A stretch of DNA of 64,000 bases from CBDAKK01 sp965196605 (GCA_965196605.1 CBDAKK010000004.1:186001-250000); one strand, 5' to 3'. Counted from the stretch's first letter, positions 26,687-37,086 are shown. Translations and numbers: made by a program. Notes: a model not told the origin generated them from the sequence alone.

Positions 26687-29137
26687 ATGGATGAAGGCAG
26701 AATTATTCGCATCAATATAGAAGATGAAATAAAGGGCTCATATTTAAATTATGCCATGTCGGTTATTACCAGCCGGGCCTTACCAGACGCACGTGATGGG
26801 CTAAAACCCGTGCATAGGCGTATTTTATACACCATGTTTGAAAGCGGCATGCGGCACGACACCGCAACGAGGAAGTCCGCAAATGTTGTGGGAAGCGCAT
26901 TAGGGCGTTACCACCCCCATGGCAACGCAAGTGTGTATGACGCGCTTGTGCGGATGGCGCAGCCCTTTTCGTTGCGTTACCCGCTTGTTTTTGGGCAGGG
27001 CAACTTTGGCTCTTTGGACAGAGACCCGCCCGCGGCAGAGCGTTATACTGAGACGCGCCTTGAGCAAATTGCGGACGAGATGCTGCGCGATATTAAGAAA
27101 AAGACGGTCGACTTTATACCCAATTACGACGAGTCGAGAGAAGAGCCCTCAGTATTGCCCGCAGCATTGCCTTGCTTGTTGCTCAATGGTTCAACGGGCA
27201 TAGCCGTTGGTTTTACTACAGAAATACCGCCACACAACTTGCGTGAAATAGCTGCGGCCATAAGCGCTTACATAGACAATGAAGAGATAAGCGCAGAAGA
27301 GCTCATGAAACACGTACTTGGCCCCGACTTTCCCACGGGCGCTGTTATTCGTGGTATTTCGGGCATACGCAATGCCTACCGTACTGGCGCGGGCAAAATA
27401 ACCGTAGAGGCGCATTACACCATAGAGGAAGCGGGGTCAAACGACAGAATAGTTTTCACCGACATTCCTTTTGCCAAGAGCAAGGCTGAACTCATAAAAC
27501 GCCTTGCGGACAAGGTGAATAGCGGGGACATATCGACAATACGAGACATTGCAGATGAAAGTAACAAGGAAGGCGTGCGCATTGTCGTAGAGCTTAAAAA
27601 AGATGCGAACACAGAAATAACGCTACAAAAGATATTTAGTCACACGGATTTTCGCAGCACTTACAGCATCAACATGACGGCGCTGGTACACGGTAAGCCA
27701 AAACAACTGCCGCTCAAGGATGCCATTAAGGTGTACGTAGAACACCGAAAAGAGGTGGTAACACGCAAGGCTCAATTTGAGCTAAAAGAGGCGCAAGACC
27801 GCGCGCACATTGTACGCGGGCTTTTAATAGCAATTGCGGAAATAGACGAGGTTATTCACCTCATAAAGGCTTCAGCAAACAGCAAGGAAGCGCACGCAAG
27901 GCTTAAAAGCCGCTTTGGTTTGGACGACGTGCAGGCACAGGCTATTTTAGACATGCGCCTACACAACCTTACAGGGCTTGAACTACACAAGTTGGAGGAA
28001 GAGCTTGCAGAGCTTACAAAGCGTATTGCAGAGCTTGAAGACTTTTTGGGAAGCCCGGTAAAAATACTACAGGATATACGAAACACCATTGTGCAATTGT
28101 CAGAAAAATTTGGAGATGCACGGCGCACGGAAATAATTCATGCGGAAGCGGACATAATTAACGAAGAAGACCTCATAGACAAGGAAGACATGTTAATTAC
28201 GCTTTCATCGGCGGGGTATATAAAACGCACGCCGCTTTCAGAATTTGGCGTACAGCGCCGCGGCGGCAAGGGCAAGTTTGGCATAGCGCTTTCAAAGGAC
28301 GACACGCCCAAACAAATGTTTGTAGGGCAAACGCACGACCGCATCTTGTTCATTACTTCTAACGGACGCTCTTTCATAATCAAACTCTACGAAATACCCT
28401 CGGGTAGCAGAACGGCGCGAGGTAGCAGCATAAAGGGCGTATTACCACTTGAAGCTCAAGAGTACATTTCCTCCATTATTCGCATTGCTCCTGAATTGAG
28501 CGAAGACAGCTTAAGTCTATTTTTAGCAACTAAAAACGGCAAGGTTAAAAAAGTGGCGTGGGAGAGCGTGGCTACGTCTGCCATGACCAAGCGCGGCATT
28601 CGAGTAATAAGCCTGCAAGAGCACGACGAAGTAATAGCGGGTTCTATTATCAATGAAACCGACGATCTCTTTTTGTTTTCAGCAGAAGGCAAGGTGTTAC
28701 GCTTCCCTTCTAAATCTGTGAGAACCATGGGCAGAACAGCCATGGGCTGCGGTGGCATGAAGTTAGCCAATGAAAAAAACCACATAGTCAACGCCTTTGC
28801 TGCAGACAACGAGCAAGTATTCATGCTTATAACCTCTCGTGGATACGGAAAGCGCCTAGCAGCAAGCCAAATAATGCGACACGGACGCAACACCATGGGC
28901 ATGCGCGCCATTGCTGTCGGAGAACAGGCGGGCGATTTAGTAAATTCACTTGAGGTGGAAGAGAACGACTCTATATCAGCAATAACCTCGCAAGGAAAAA
29001 TTTTGCGCTTTTCCGCTTCAACCTGTCCATCCATGGGGCGCGCTGCTCGAGGTGTGCGCGTAGTCTCAGTAGATGAAGGCGACAGCGTCATCGGCATATC
29101 TTGCATAGAAAACGCAGATGAACCCAAGGATGCGTAG
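26687..29137 (+). CDS. gyrA: DNA gyrase subunit A
   Basis: An 816-residue DNA-cleaving subunit. The active-site Tyr120 lies in AAERYTETRL. The quinolone-resistance-determining region reads HPHGNASVYDALVRMAQPFS: the position of E. coli Ser83 is Ala81 and that of Asp82 is Asn80, while Asp87 is kept (Asp85). The GyrA box QRRGGKG near residue 525 identifies gyrase rather than topoisomerase IV, and six beta-pinwheel blades follow. AAGGA lies before the ATG. It is transcribed with gyrB. Natural Ala at this position is expected to lower fluoroquinolone affinity (established for S83 substitutions, inferred here). Confidence 0.97.
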   Translation: MDEGRIIRINIEDEIKGSYLNYAMSVITSRALPDARDGLKPVHRRILYTMFESGMRHDTATRKSANVVGSALGRYHPHGNASVYDALVRMAQPFSLRYPLVFGQGNFGSLDRDPPAAERYTETRLEQIADEMLRDIKKKTVDFIPNYDESREEPSVLPAALPCLLLNGSTGIAVGFTTEIPPHNLREIAAAISAYIDNEEISAEELMKHVLGPDFPTGAVIRGISGIRNAYRTGAGKITVEAHYTIEEAGSNDRIVFTDIPFAKSKAELIKRLADKVNSGDISTIRDIADESNKEGVRIVVELKKDANTEITLQKIFSHTDFRSTYSINMTALVHGKPKQLPLKDAIKVYVEHRKEVVTRKAQFELKEAQDRAHIVRGLLIAIAEIDEVIHLIKASANSKEAHARLKSRFGLDDVQAQAILDMRLHNLTGLELHKLEEELAELTKRIAELEDFLGSPVKILQDIRNTIVQLSEKFGDARRTEIIHAEADIINEEDLIDKEDMLITLSSAGYIKRTPLSEFGVQRRGGKGKFGIALSKDDTPKQMFVGQTHDRILFITSNGRSFIIKLYEIPSGSRTARGSSIKGVLPLEAQEYISSIIRIAPELSEDSLSLFLATKNGKVKKVAWESVATSAMTKRGIRVISLQEHDEVIAGSIINETDDLFLFSAEGKVLRFPSKSVRTMGRTAMGCGGMKLANEKNHIVNAFAADNEQVFMLITSRGYGKRLAASQIMRHGRNTMGMRAIAVGEQAGDLVNSLEVEENDSISAITSQGKILRFSASTCPSMGRAARGVRVVSVDEGDSVIGISCIENADEPKDA

Positions 29138-29170
29138 CTACCGTATCCTTAGATAAGCCACAAAGGGGAA

Positions 29171-29186
29171 TGTTTCACGTGAAACA
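29171..29186. promoter_or_regulatory. parS: parS site 1 (ParB-binding palindrome)
   Basis: TGTTTCACGTGAAACA is a perfect 16-base palindrome and an exact match to the widely conserved parS consensus. It lies 34 bases after gyrA. The ParA/ParB pair is encoded at 46575-48223. It should seed ParB loading for chromosome segregation. Confidence 0.93.
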
Positions 29187-29194
29187 TTTTTTCC

Positions 29195-31020
29195 TTTTGT
29201 GGGGGGATACTCCCCCCACGCCCCCTTTTGGGTAAGATGCGGTATGTGCATAAGCGCTTTGTGGGGGCATGCCCCCACACCCCCTTTAGGTAAGACGCGG
29301 TATGTGCATAAGTGCTTTGTGGGGGCTTGCCCCCACACCCACCCCCTTTAGGTAAGACACAGTGCTGCGCTCCGCGCGTGAAGGCTGCACGACGTGTGTG
29401 TTGCTCCCGACTTTTCTCTTTTAGGTGCTACGCACAGGGGGCTTCGCTTGTTTGCTGTAGATGCAAAGCACGGGTTGCTTTAGCTTGATTGCTCACGCTT
29501 TTTGTTGCCACGGCGTGGGCGCACTATGCAAACATTTCGGGTGGCAGTTCTTTTTCTTTTCTTTTTCTTGCGAGGGAAAAAGAAAAGAAAAAGAACCAAA
29601 AAGAAAAGAAAAACGCGCTGTGGGGGCAAGCCCCCACACCCCCGCGTATTAAGCAAACGCTTCTTGTGTCGTCCATGGCACGGCTGTGAGGACACTCATG
29701 AGCGTAGCGAGGGGATGCAAACTATTGCATAAGCACCGCTGTGCGGTGCAAATATGGAGCTTGCATCAAAAAGAGAAAAAAAGAACCAAAGAAAGAGTCG
29801 GGAGCCGTTAGGCGAGCGGCTAGAAACGATTAAAATAAGTGTCGCAACGCGACACAGAGATGGAGCTTATAGCAAAAACATGCTGTGTGCTAAAGCAGTA
29901 ATAACATAGATACTGTGCGCAAACATGAAAATTGTATGAAAGTAAGTTTGTATGAGTGCGCTGTTCACCATCTATGGCACGGCTGTGATGACACTCACGA
30001 GCAAAGCGAGGGGATGCAAACTACTGCATAAGCACCGCTGTGCGGTGCAAACATGGAGCTTGCATCAAAAGAAAAGAAAAAGAACCAAAGAAAAAAAGTC
30101 GGGAGCCGTAGGCGAGCGGCTAGAAACATTAAATGGAACGGAGCTGACGACCGCCCCAATGTCTGCGGAGCAGGATGGAGTCCCGTGTAATCAACATGGA
30201 GCCGACATCATGGGGCTGAGGGGGCGCCATGGACGGTGCGACACAGAGATGGAGCTTATAGCAAAAGCCGCTGTGGGGGCACGCCCCCACACCCCCGAGT
30301 ATTCAGTGAACGCCTTTTGCGATTACGCGCGAGTAGGTTGCACGACGTGTGTGTTCTGCTTCGCAGTGTTGCGTGAACGCTTCTTGTACCGTCCTTGGCG
30401 CACAATGCGTCCCGTCCGTGGGACGTGCGTGCCAAGCAGCTATTCTCAATACGCTATCTATTCGGATGGCCGTTCTTTTTTTCTCTTTTTTACCATCCAT
30501 GGTGCACAATCTGTGCCATCCATGGCATGTGCGTAGCACGAAAAAAAGAGAAAAAAAGAACCAAAAAAAGAGTCGGGAGCCGTTAGGCGAGTGGCTAGAA
30601 ACATTAAATGGAGCGGAGCAAACGACCGCCCCAATGTCTGCGGAGCAGGATGGAGTCCCGTGTAATCAACATGGAGCCGACATCATGAGGCCGAGGGGGC
30701 GCCATGGACGGCGCGACACAGAGATGGAGCTTATAGCAAAAACATCCTGTGTGCTAAAGCAATAATAACATAGATACTATACGCAAGTATGAAAGAGCAC
30801 CCAAAAAGTCGCGAGCGAAGCGAGGGGATGCAAACTATTGCATAAGCACCGCTGTGCGGTGCAAACATGGAGCTTGCATCAAAGAAAAACATCCTGTGTG
30901 CTAAAGCAATAATGACATAGATTACTGTGCGCAAGTATTAAAAAGCACCAAAACACAAGCATAGCGAAAAGATGCAAATTATTGGATAAGCGCTTTTATA
31001 GGAGCGTGCCCTTGCAAAGC
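29195..31020. repeat. intergenic repeat mosaic 3 (largest, ~1.8 kb)
   Basis: No gene is supported in this long region. It is packed with repeats: three GTGGGGGC(A/T)xGCCCCCAC-type hairpins at 29200-29340, purine/pyrimidine inverted repeats at 29547-29596 and 30470-30561, a ~160-base direct repeat (about 30102-30265 and 30576-30740), and a ~65-base unit with GCAAACTATTGCATAAGCACC at about 29706, 30004 and 30819. Open frames through it are low-complexity shadows of these repeats. Copies of the modules, often inverted, are found in the other five mosaics. Confidence 0.85.
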
Positions 31021-31036
31021 AGCACAGTCTTTAGTT

Positions 31037-31981
31037 TTATTTTGCACCAATGAATTTCAAAACATCGTTTCCAATTCGCTCAAATTCACGTTTTGCAGCA
31101 TCTTTAAGTTCCGTAATTATTTTGGTTGATACATCATCTATAGTCGAGCTTGGGGCATCGGAAAACGGAATGTGCATAAAGTTTTTTCCTAGCAACGTTT
31201 GACATTTATACTTAGACGAGTCAGTTGAGGCGTAGAGTATTTTTTGTATAAGCCCGCCGTCCTTAAGCCACGCAAGCGCGCCCCATTCTTTTGACTCTTC
31301 CCCAAAAGCAAGAAATTCTCGTGAAGGCTCGCCGGTTGAGAGCGACAAAATTTTAATACGCTTAAACGCATAACCAGCCTTCATAGCTTCAATAAGAGCA
31401 GAGGCGCAAGGGTTATTAGAAATAATTGCTCCATCTAAAAAGTAAGAATTTTTTAACTCTATAAAGGCGGGGTAAAAAAACGTAGGCGCCGCGCTTGTGG
31501 CATCTGCAACATCTCTTGCATATGCCTCTAAGGTTGCCGTTTCTTTACTATATGTAGAAAAATAACAAGCCCTAGCATTAATGTAATCATAAGCAGAAAC
31601 CATCACAGGTTTTTGAGCATGGCTAAGCTTGTAGTCTTGAAAAATTTCTCGAAGTATCGCAGTTTTTTCTGAATGCCTGTACTTGGGATACCACATTCCA
31701 TAGGGATTGAGAGAAGCAAGCCTATCTTCAGGAAATATTCTGTTGAGATTTTCCTCGCTATAGAATTCTGACAATTTACCACTAAAATAATCTCTATCTA
31801 TCGCAAGAGAAAGCGCATGCATGCCCCCAATACTTACACCGGCAAAAAAATCAAAAATTTCTGAAGCCTTCTTTTGGGCGGCTGCTTCCAAAAGCCTTAA
31901 AAACTCAGCCTGCAAAACACCTCGAATACCCCCTCCCTCCATAGACAGTATAAGCATTCTTCTTTTTAGTTTTTTGAACAT
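31037..31981 (-). CDS. patatin-like phospholipase
   Basis: A 314-residue lipid acyl hydrolase. The oxyanion-hole motif GGGIRG is at residues 16-21, the nucleophile elbow GVSIG at 48-52 gives Ser50, and FLDGAI gives Asp183 of the Ser-Asp dyad; SNNP follows as usual. No signal peptide is present, so it probably acts in the cytoplasm on membrane phospholipids. The start is the ATG at 31981 with TTGGAG nine bases upstream; an upstream frame to 32011 is less likely. It is preceded by a parS site and the adenosine deaminase gene. I see no nucleotidyltransferase partner that would make it an anti-phage effector. Confidence 0.88.
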   Translation of the reverse strand: MFKKLKRRMLILSMEGGGIRGVLQAEFLRLLEAAAQKKASEIFDFFAGVSIGGMHALSLAIDRDYFSGKLSEFYSEENLNRIFPEDRLASLNPYGMWYPKYRHSEKTAILREIFQDYKLSHAQKPVMVSAYDYINARACYFSTYSKETATLEAYARDVADATSAAPTFFYPAFIELKNSYFLDGAIISNNPCASALIEAMKAGYAFKRIKILSLSTGEPSREFLAFGEESKEWGALAWLKDGGLIQKILYASTDSSKYKCQTLLGKNFMHIPFSDAPSSTIDDVSTKIITELKDAAKREFERIGNDVLKFIGAK

Positions 31982-32042
31982 AATATCTCCAACAAATCGC
32001 ACTAAAGCCACGCCATTAATTCTCTAACACTAGGTAAGAAAA

Positions 32043-32070
32043 AGGGAATGTTTCACGTGAAACATTCCCT
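32043..32070. promoter_or_regulatory. parS: parS site 2 within a 28-base perfect palindrome
   Basis: TGTTTCACGTGAAACA at 32049-32064 matches parS exactly, and the symmetry extends six bases further on each side (AGGGAA/TTCCCT). It lies between the adenosine deaminase and patatin genes. The flanking bases of site 1 (GGGGAA) are similar. Confidence 0.93.
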
Positions 32071-32095
32071 GTGGTCATTTTAAAAACTTAAACAC

Positions 32096-33172
32096 TTAAT
32101 TTTTTCGAGACTTTATTGTCTCTTGAAATAGCTTCACTTTCTCTCTGTAACCTGCAATAAGATTTTTCTTGGTTTCTGTGCCTACAAAACTCGCGTTAAG
32201 GGAACGTACATTTAAATTCACAAGGCTATCTATATCCTGTCCATAAAAACGAACCGCAGCAATAAAATCGTCAGTAAGATTGGTGTTTTGTATCGTAGGA
32301 TCATCTGAATTCAGGGTAACTAAAACACCCGCATCATTGAGCTGTTTAAAGGGATGCAGCGGCGTATCGACCCATGAGCCGGTGAAATAATTTGAGACAG
32401 GACATTGTTCTAAATATATTTTCCTATCTATGAGTTCCCGCTGAAGTTTCTCATCTCGTATAGAAGTCGTTCCATGCCCTATGCGCTGCGCATGCAATTT
32501 TTCTATTGCAGCCCATATTTGTTCCGGTGGCGTTACTTCACCTGCGTGAATGGTAATTCCCGCATGTTTGTCGCTTTTTATCGTATCAAAAAGAAGCTTA
32601 AATTCTTCCGCTGGATTAAGCAGCTCATCTCCAGCAAGGTCGTATCCAACAATATCAACAAGACCCGCTTGAGCTATCTTTTTATACAAAGAAAGCATCT
32701 CATCAACAGTTTGCTTATTGCGATTAAAGGTAATAAGATACTTAATACCAAAATCGTTTTCCTTTGCAGCTTGGTTGCTGCTAGCAATAAGCGCCTTGCA
32801 TACATCAATTCTTTCAAAGTTATTAAAGTTGGCAAAATGCTCAGGTGAAAATCGCAACTCTATGTAGTGAATACTTTCTTTCTTAAAGTTACAAACCGAC
32901 TTATATATCAGTTTCTCTACATCTCCAAAATCTCTATACCAATCAGAACGAAACTTTGACAAAAACACCTTGAAATCAGGCGGGCGGTTTTTAGGAAACT
33001 GCACCGCCTGCTGAAATTCCTCAAAGTCTCGTGGGGCATCAATACCGTTTTTATTTGATATTTCAAAAAGCGTTGGAATGTCAAAAGACCCCTCTATGTG
33101 TCTATGGAGCTCCACCTTTGGAAAGATATTCATCACATCATACGTGGATAAAGTTTTTCTATTAATTTCCAT
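32096..33172 (-). CDS. add: adenosine deaminase
   Basis: A 358-residue zinc amidohydrolase converting adenosine to inosine in purine salvage. The metal ligands are His23 and His25 (ELHRHIEGS), His209 (IHAGE with catalytic Glu212) and Asp290-Asp291 (LNSDDP); catalytic His233 is in RIGHGT. The length fits the family. No clear Shine-Dalgarno precedes the ATG; a TTGACA -35 box lies at 33217-33222 and an A/T-rich -10 nearer the start. A related adenine deaminase activity cannot be excluded from sequence. Confidence 0.9.
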   Translation of the reverse strand: MEINRKTLSTYDVMNIFPKVELHRHIEGSFDIPTLFEISNKNGIDAPRDFEEFQQAVQFPKNRPPDFKVFLSKFRSDWYRDFGDVEKLIYKSVCNFKKESIHYIELRFSPEHFANFNNFERIDVCKALIASSNQAAKENDFGIKYLITFNRNKQTVDEMLSLYKKIAQAGLVDIVGYDLAGDELLNPAEEFKLLFDTIKSDKHAGITIHAGEVTPPEQIWAAIEKLHAQRIGHGTTSIRDEKLQRELIDRKIYLEQCPVSNYFTGSWVDTPLHPFKQLNDAGVLVTLNSDDPTIQNTNLTDDFIAAVRFYGQDIDSLVNLNVRSLNASFVGTETKKNLIAGYREKVKLFQETIKSRKN

Positions 33173-33622
33173 ATATTTTTATAGTATCTTGTATCTACAC
33201 ATTAAGTAAAGGCAACTGTCAAGAAGCTGGCGCACCCAAATAAAGAAATACTACGCCTAAGAGCGCGTAAGTAAAGGCGCTTGGCTTACTTCATGATGAT
33301 AGACACGCTTCCTCAATGCGCGGTTTTGTTTCAATTTTTATGTAGCCACAAAACAGGTGCACTTTTCTAAAACAACAAGCATGAAGGCTTTTGAAACATC
33401 CCTTAAGAGATTATTTTCTAATAATTTTTATTTTCATCATAAAAACTCTATTTTATTGCAATTTTTTATTATTTTCTAAGAAAAATCTTGCTTTTGTTTG
33501 CTTAGAAGGCCAATAAGAGCAAGCAAGGCGTAATATGCATACCTTTTTCACGACCATATTGAAACACAAGACTGATGCAACAAGACGAAAAAAGACTCAA
33601 TGTAAGGCGCGCTTAGGCAGCA
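33173..33622. other. gene-free stretch between dnaE and adenosine deaminase
   Basis: About 450 bases with no plausible gene. It begins with the probable add promoter (TTGACA at 33217-33222, minus strand), then is AT-rich (33410-33500) with several TTTTATTATTTT-like runs and no strong hairpin. I see no repeat-mosaic modules here. Confidence 0.5.
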
Positions 33623-36600
33623 CTACACGCACCATACTTTTGCAACACAAGGAATGCTAGCAATGCTTTTTATAAACCCCTCGTCTTCACTGTTCACAGT
33701 AAGCCCCGGTGGCAAGCAAACCATACGTTCCTCACCCATAGCATCATCATGCATGTGAAAAACCACTCGCGCTGCGCCAAAGTTGTTGACAAAAGTTTCT
33801 TGCAAGCGTTTCAGCTCTTCTTCAAATGCGGCAGACTCCGTCTCTTTGCGCACCCTCACATGCATGGTTTTAGAAAGCCGCGGTTTTACCACCCCTGCTG
33901 ATTTTACGTCTTTGTGGCGTATTTCACTGAGGCGCTCTAGGTCTTCTACTATAGAAGAAACCCAAAATATATAATCATCTTCGCGCGCGCTCAATTGACC
34001 AACAAGGGCACACACCGCTCGTTCAGGCACAGTGACATCTTCATCATTTTTCACGCGATAAACAAACTCTACGCTACCACGAAAGTCCTCCGCCCTGCCG
34101 CTGTATATTTTGTAGTCGTTTTTAAGACGCATGCGTACGCTGTCTATGTAGCACACAAGATAGTGATTTTTGCTTGCACCGAAAGAGTTTTTACCATTAT
34201 TAGAAGCTTCCCAGTCTAGCGCCGAGAGGTCAAGCGTGGTTTGTGTTTTCCATAGTTCTTCTTTTTCTTTTAGAGGATGCCAAGTAAGGTAAATGCCAAG
34301 ATAGGTGCGCTCTAACAAACGCACCTCCAGCTCTTGTTCCTTTGTAGGAGCTATTTCCTCACCCACGCTTGTGTCTTCGCCTTCACTAAAAAGTAGCACG
34401 CGCTGCTCTTTATTAGCGTTGAGGCGCTCCTTACCCTCCTCGGCAATACTCTCCCTGTTCGCCCACAAATGCGTGCGCCGCGAATCAATACTCTCAAAAA
34501 TGCCCGCAGCTATTCCCGCTTCTAAAAAATGCACCAGCGCGCGCCCATCTGCCATGCGCTCAATAAAATTGAGCACGCTTGTGTAGGCTCCATTGTTTTT
34601 GCGTTCACGCGCAATGTGCTGCTTGTTTTCTTCACTTATGGTTTTTATTGCCGTAAAGCCATAGCGTATGGCGTCCTCTTCTATGGAAAAACCAAACTCA
34701 CTGTAATTTACGTCAGGCGGCAATATGCGAATGCCCATGTCCTTGCACATGTGTAAATATTTTGTGACGCTGTCTAAATTTGATGCTATGGCATTGAGCG
34801 TTGCCACAAAAAACATATGCGGATAATGCGCCTTGAGGTACGCCGTACGGTAGGCAAGCACCCCGTATGCCGCCGCGTGCGACTTGTTGAACCCGTAGCC
34901 CGCAAAAGGCTCAAGGAGCTTAAATATTTTAAGCGCCGTGTTTTTGTCGTAGTTATTATCTACCGCCCCCTGCACAAACATGTCCAGTTGCTTCTCCATT
35001 TCCTCTTTCTTCTTCTTGCCCATGGCGCGGCGCAATATATCAGCATTACCAAGCGAATAACCCGCTACAACGCGTGCAATTTCCATGACCTGCTCTTGAT
35101 AAACAATGACTCCATACGTCTCTTCAAGCACGCTTTTAAGCGCGTCCAAGTGGTACTCAGGCTTTTTACGCTCATGCTTAACCTCAGCATAGGTTTCTAT
35201 GTGATCCATTGGACCGGGTCGATACAGCGCGTTGAGCGCTATAAGATCGCTTATGCGCGTGGGACGCACCTGTCGCAAGGCACGCATCATGCCGGGGCTT
35301 TCAAACTGAAAGACCGCACCGCTTTGTCCCTCGCTTAACATTTCAAACGTCTTCTCGTCATCTTCGGGTATGGCTTCCACTGAAAATGCAGGGTCAGTCT
35401 TTTGTATCTCTTTTTCAGCATTGGCAATAATGGTAACCGTGCGTAACCCAAGTATATCCATTTTCACAAGACCGCATTCTTCTAAGTAGTCCATGGTGTA
35501 CTGCGTGGCAACTGCGTTTGACTTTTGGTCTTTGTAGAGCGGCACATATTCTATAAGCGGCTTTTTCCCTATAACAACACCCGCCGCGTGCAAAGAGGCG
35601 TGACGGTGCGTTCCCAGCATTTTGTCTGTTATGGTGAAAAGCTGCTTGTGTGTTTGCGAGTTAAAAGCCGCTAATTTGGGCTCTTGTTCCATTGCCTCTG
35701 CAAGGCTCTTGCTAGTAAGGGGAATAAGCTTAGCAATTTCATCGGCTTCTTCATATGACAAGTCCAGCACGCGCGCAACGTCACGCAAAGCACCCTTGGG
35801 CTGCAAGGACGAAAAAGTGATTATCTGCCCAACGTGATCTTCACCATAACGCTTGCGAATATAATTAATAATCTCTTGCCGCCCGTTTACGCAAAAATCC
35901 GTGTCTATGTCGGGCATGCTGATGCGCTCGGGGTTTAAAAAGCGCTCAAACAAAAGCCCGTACTTCAAGGGGTCCAAGCCCGTAATGCCCAAGGCATACG
36001 CAACAATAGACCCCGCCGCAGACCCGCGCCCCAGCCCTACGGGTATATGCGACTTATGCGCAAATGCAATAATATCCCACACTATGAGAAAATAGCCACT
36101 GTAGCCCATGCCCACCATCACATCCAACTCATACTCGGCGCGCTGTTTTATTTCAGGCGTAAGAGTTCCATAACGCTTTGCAAGCCCCTCAAAAACCAAA
36201 TGGCGCAAGTACGCACCCGCGTTTTCAAAGCCCTGCGGAATGGGAAACTCGGGCAATTGCGCGCCGGGAAACTCAATTTCAAAGGCACACTTTTCTGCAA
36301 CAACGAGGGTAGCATCCAAGGCCTGAGGGTAGTCTTTCAAAAAAATTTCCATTTCCCCACGCGTCTTGAGGTAGTACTCCTCGTTGTAAAATTCGCGTCT
36401 GTTTATTTTTCTGTTCTTTAAAAAAATACCGTGTGCAACCGCGTCCACCTTGTGTACATAGTGACAGTCGTTGCCCGCAACTACTTCAATGGAAAACTTT
36501 TTTCCTAATGCATGCAACTGCCCATTGAGCTGATACTCGGCAGTTTGCCCATGGTTTTGTAACTCAAGGTAGAGGTCTTCCCCAAACAAATCCTTAAGTT

Positions 36601-37072
36601 CTTTTATTTTTTTTTCCACGCGCTCTTCCTGTCCCAGCTCATAGAAAGCGCCTATTTCACTTCCGTATTGCGGCACAATGCACACAAGCCCTTCTGTGTG
36701 CTGAGCCAACAAATTCATGTCTACGCGCGGCACGTAGTAAAAGCCTTCTATGTAGCCCAAAGAGCTAAGCTTTTTCAAATTTAAAAAGCCCGTAGCGTTT
36801 TTGCAAAGCAAAATCAATGAAGTCCGGTCGTAGGAATATACCTTTCTATTTTCTGTAAACCAGAGTTCAGAGCCTATTATTGGTTTTACTCCGTGTTTGT
36901 GGCAAGCTTTTGAAAACTCTACCGCACCAAAAAGGTTGCCTTCGTCTGTTAGTGCTACTGCAGGTTGTCCACAACTCGCAACCTGAGCAACAAGATCATC
37001 AACAGAAGCAATGCTAGCTTGCAAACTGTAATCAGAATGTACATTGAGGTGAACAAAGTTTTCGTCTTTCAT
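33623..37072 (-). CDS. dnaE: DNA polymerase III subunit alpha
   Basis: A 1,149-residue replicative polymerase of the DnaE1 size. The N-terminal PHP domain starts FVHLNVHSDYSLQASI; the second metal His is Asn, so its nuclease is probably inactive, as in E. coli. The palm holds GLGRGSAAGSIVAYALGIT, the catalytic MPDIDTDF and the HAAGVVIG segment; GAVFQFES, ALYRPGPM and HAAAYGVLAYRTAYLKAHYP are further alpha-subunit marks. A tandem HhH and a C-terminal OB region follow. It starts 14 bases after the bioY-like gene and may be co-transcribed with it. Confidence 0.97.
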   Translation of the reverse strand: MKDENFVHLNVHSDYSLQASIASVDDLVAQVASCGQPAVALTDEGNLFGAVEFSKACHKHGVKPIIGSELWFTENRKVYSYDRTSLILLCKNATGFLNLKKLSSLGYIEGFYYVPRVDMNLLAQHTEGLVCIVPQYGSEIGAFYELGQEERVEKKIKELKDLFGEDLYLELQNHGQTAEYQLNGQLHALGKKFSIEVVAGNDCHYVHKVDAVAHGIFLKNRKINRREFYNEEYYLKTRGEMEIFLKDYPQALDATLVVAEKCAFEIEFPGAQLPEFPIPQGFENAGAYLRHLVFEGLAKRYGTLTPEIKQRAEYELDVMVGMGYSGYFLIVWDIIAFAHKSHIPVGLGRGSAAGSIVAYALGITGLDPLKYGLLFERFLNPERISMPDIDTDFCVNGRQEIINYIRKRYGEDHVGQIITFSSLQPKGALRDVARVLDLSYEEADEIAKLIPLTSKSLAEAMEQEPKLAAFNSQTHKQLFTITDKMLGTHRHASLHAAGVVIGKKPLIEYVPLYKDQKSNAVATQYTMDYLEECGLVKMDILGLRTVTIIANAEKEIQKTDPAFSVEAIPEDDEKTFEMLSEGQSGAVFQFESPGMMRALRQVRPTRISDLIALNALYRPGPMDHIETYAEVKHERKKPEYHLDALKSVLEETYGVIVYQEQVMEIARVVAGYSLGNADILRRAMGKKKKEEMEKQLDMFVQGAVDNNYDKNTALKIFKLLEPFAGYGFNKSHAAAYGVLAYRTAYLKAHYPHMFFVATLNAIASNLDSVTKYLHMCKDMGIRILPPDVNYSEFGFSIEEDAIRYGFTAIKTISEENKQHIARERKNNGAYTSVLNFIERMADGRALVHFLEAGIAAGIFESIDSRRTHLWANRESIAEEGKERLNANKEQRVLLFSEGEDTSVGEEIAPTKEQELEVRLLERTYLGIYLTWHPLKEKEELWKTQTTLDLSALDWEASNNGKNSFGASKNHYLVCYIDSVRMRLKNDYKIYSGRAEDFRGSVEFVYRVKNDEDVTVPERAVCALVGQLSAREDDYIFWVSSIVEDLERLSEIRHKDVKSAGVVKPRLSKTMHVRVRKETESAAFEEELKRLQETFVNNFGAARVVFHMHDDAMGEERMVCLPPGLTVNSEDEGFIKSIASIPCVAKVWCV

Positions 37073-37086
37073 ACAAAGTGTGCGGG

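Noticed and set aside
29461..30765. Open frames of 60-190 codons through the 29-31 kb region
   Set aside because: They are low-complexity translations of the purine/pyrimidine hairpins and GC hairpins, in several frames at once, without start signals.
31037..31981. Patatin as a CBASS (CapV-like) anti-phage effector
   Set aside because: No CD-NTase or other CBASS partner is encoded nearby; neighbours are adenosine deaminase and repeats.
33623..37072. Missing metal-binding His in the PHP domain of DnaE as a new feature
   Set aside because: E. coli DnaE also has a degenerate PHP metal site, so this is common.
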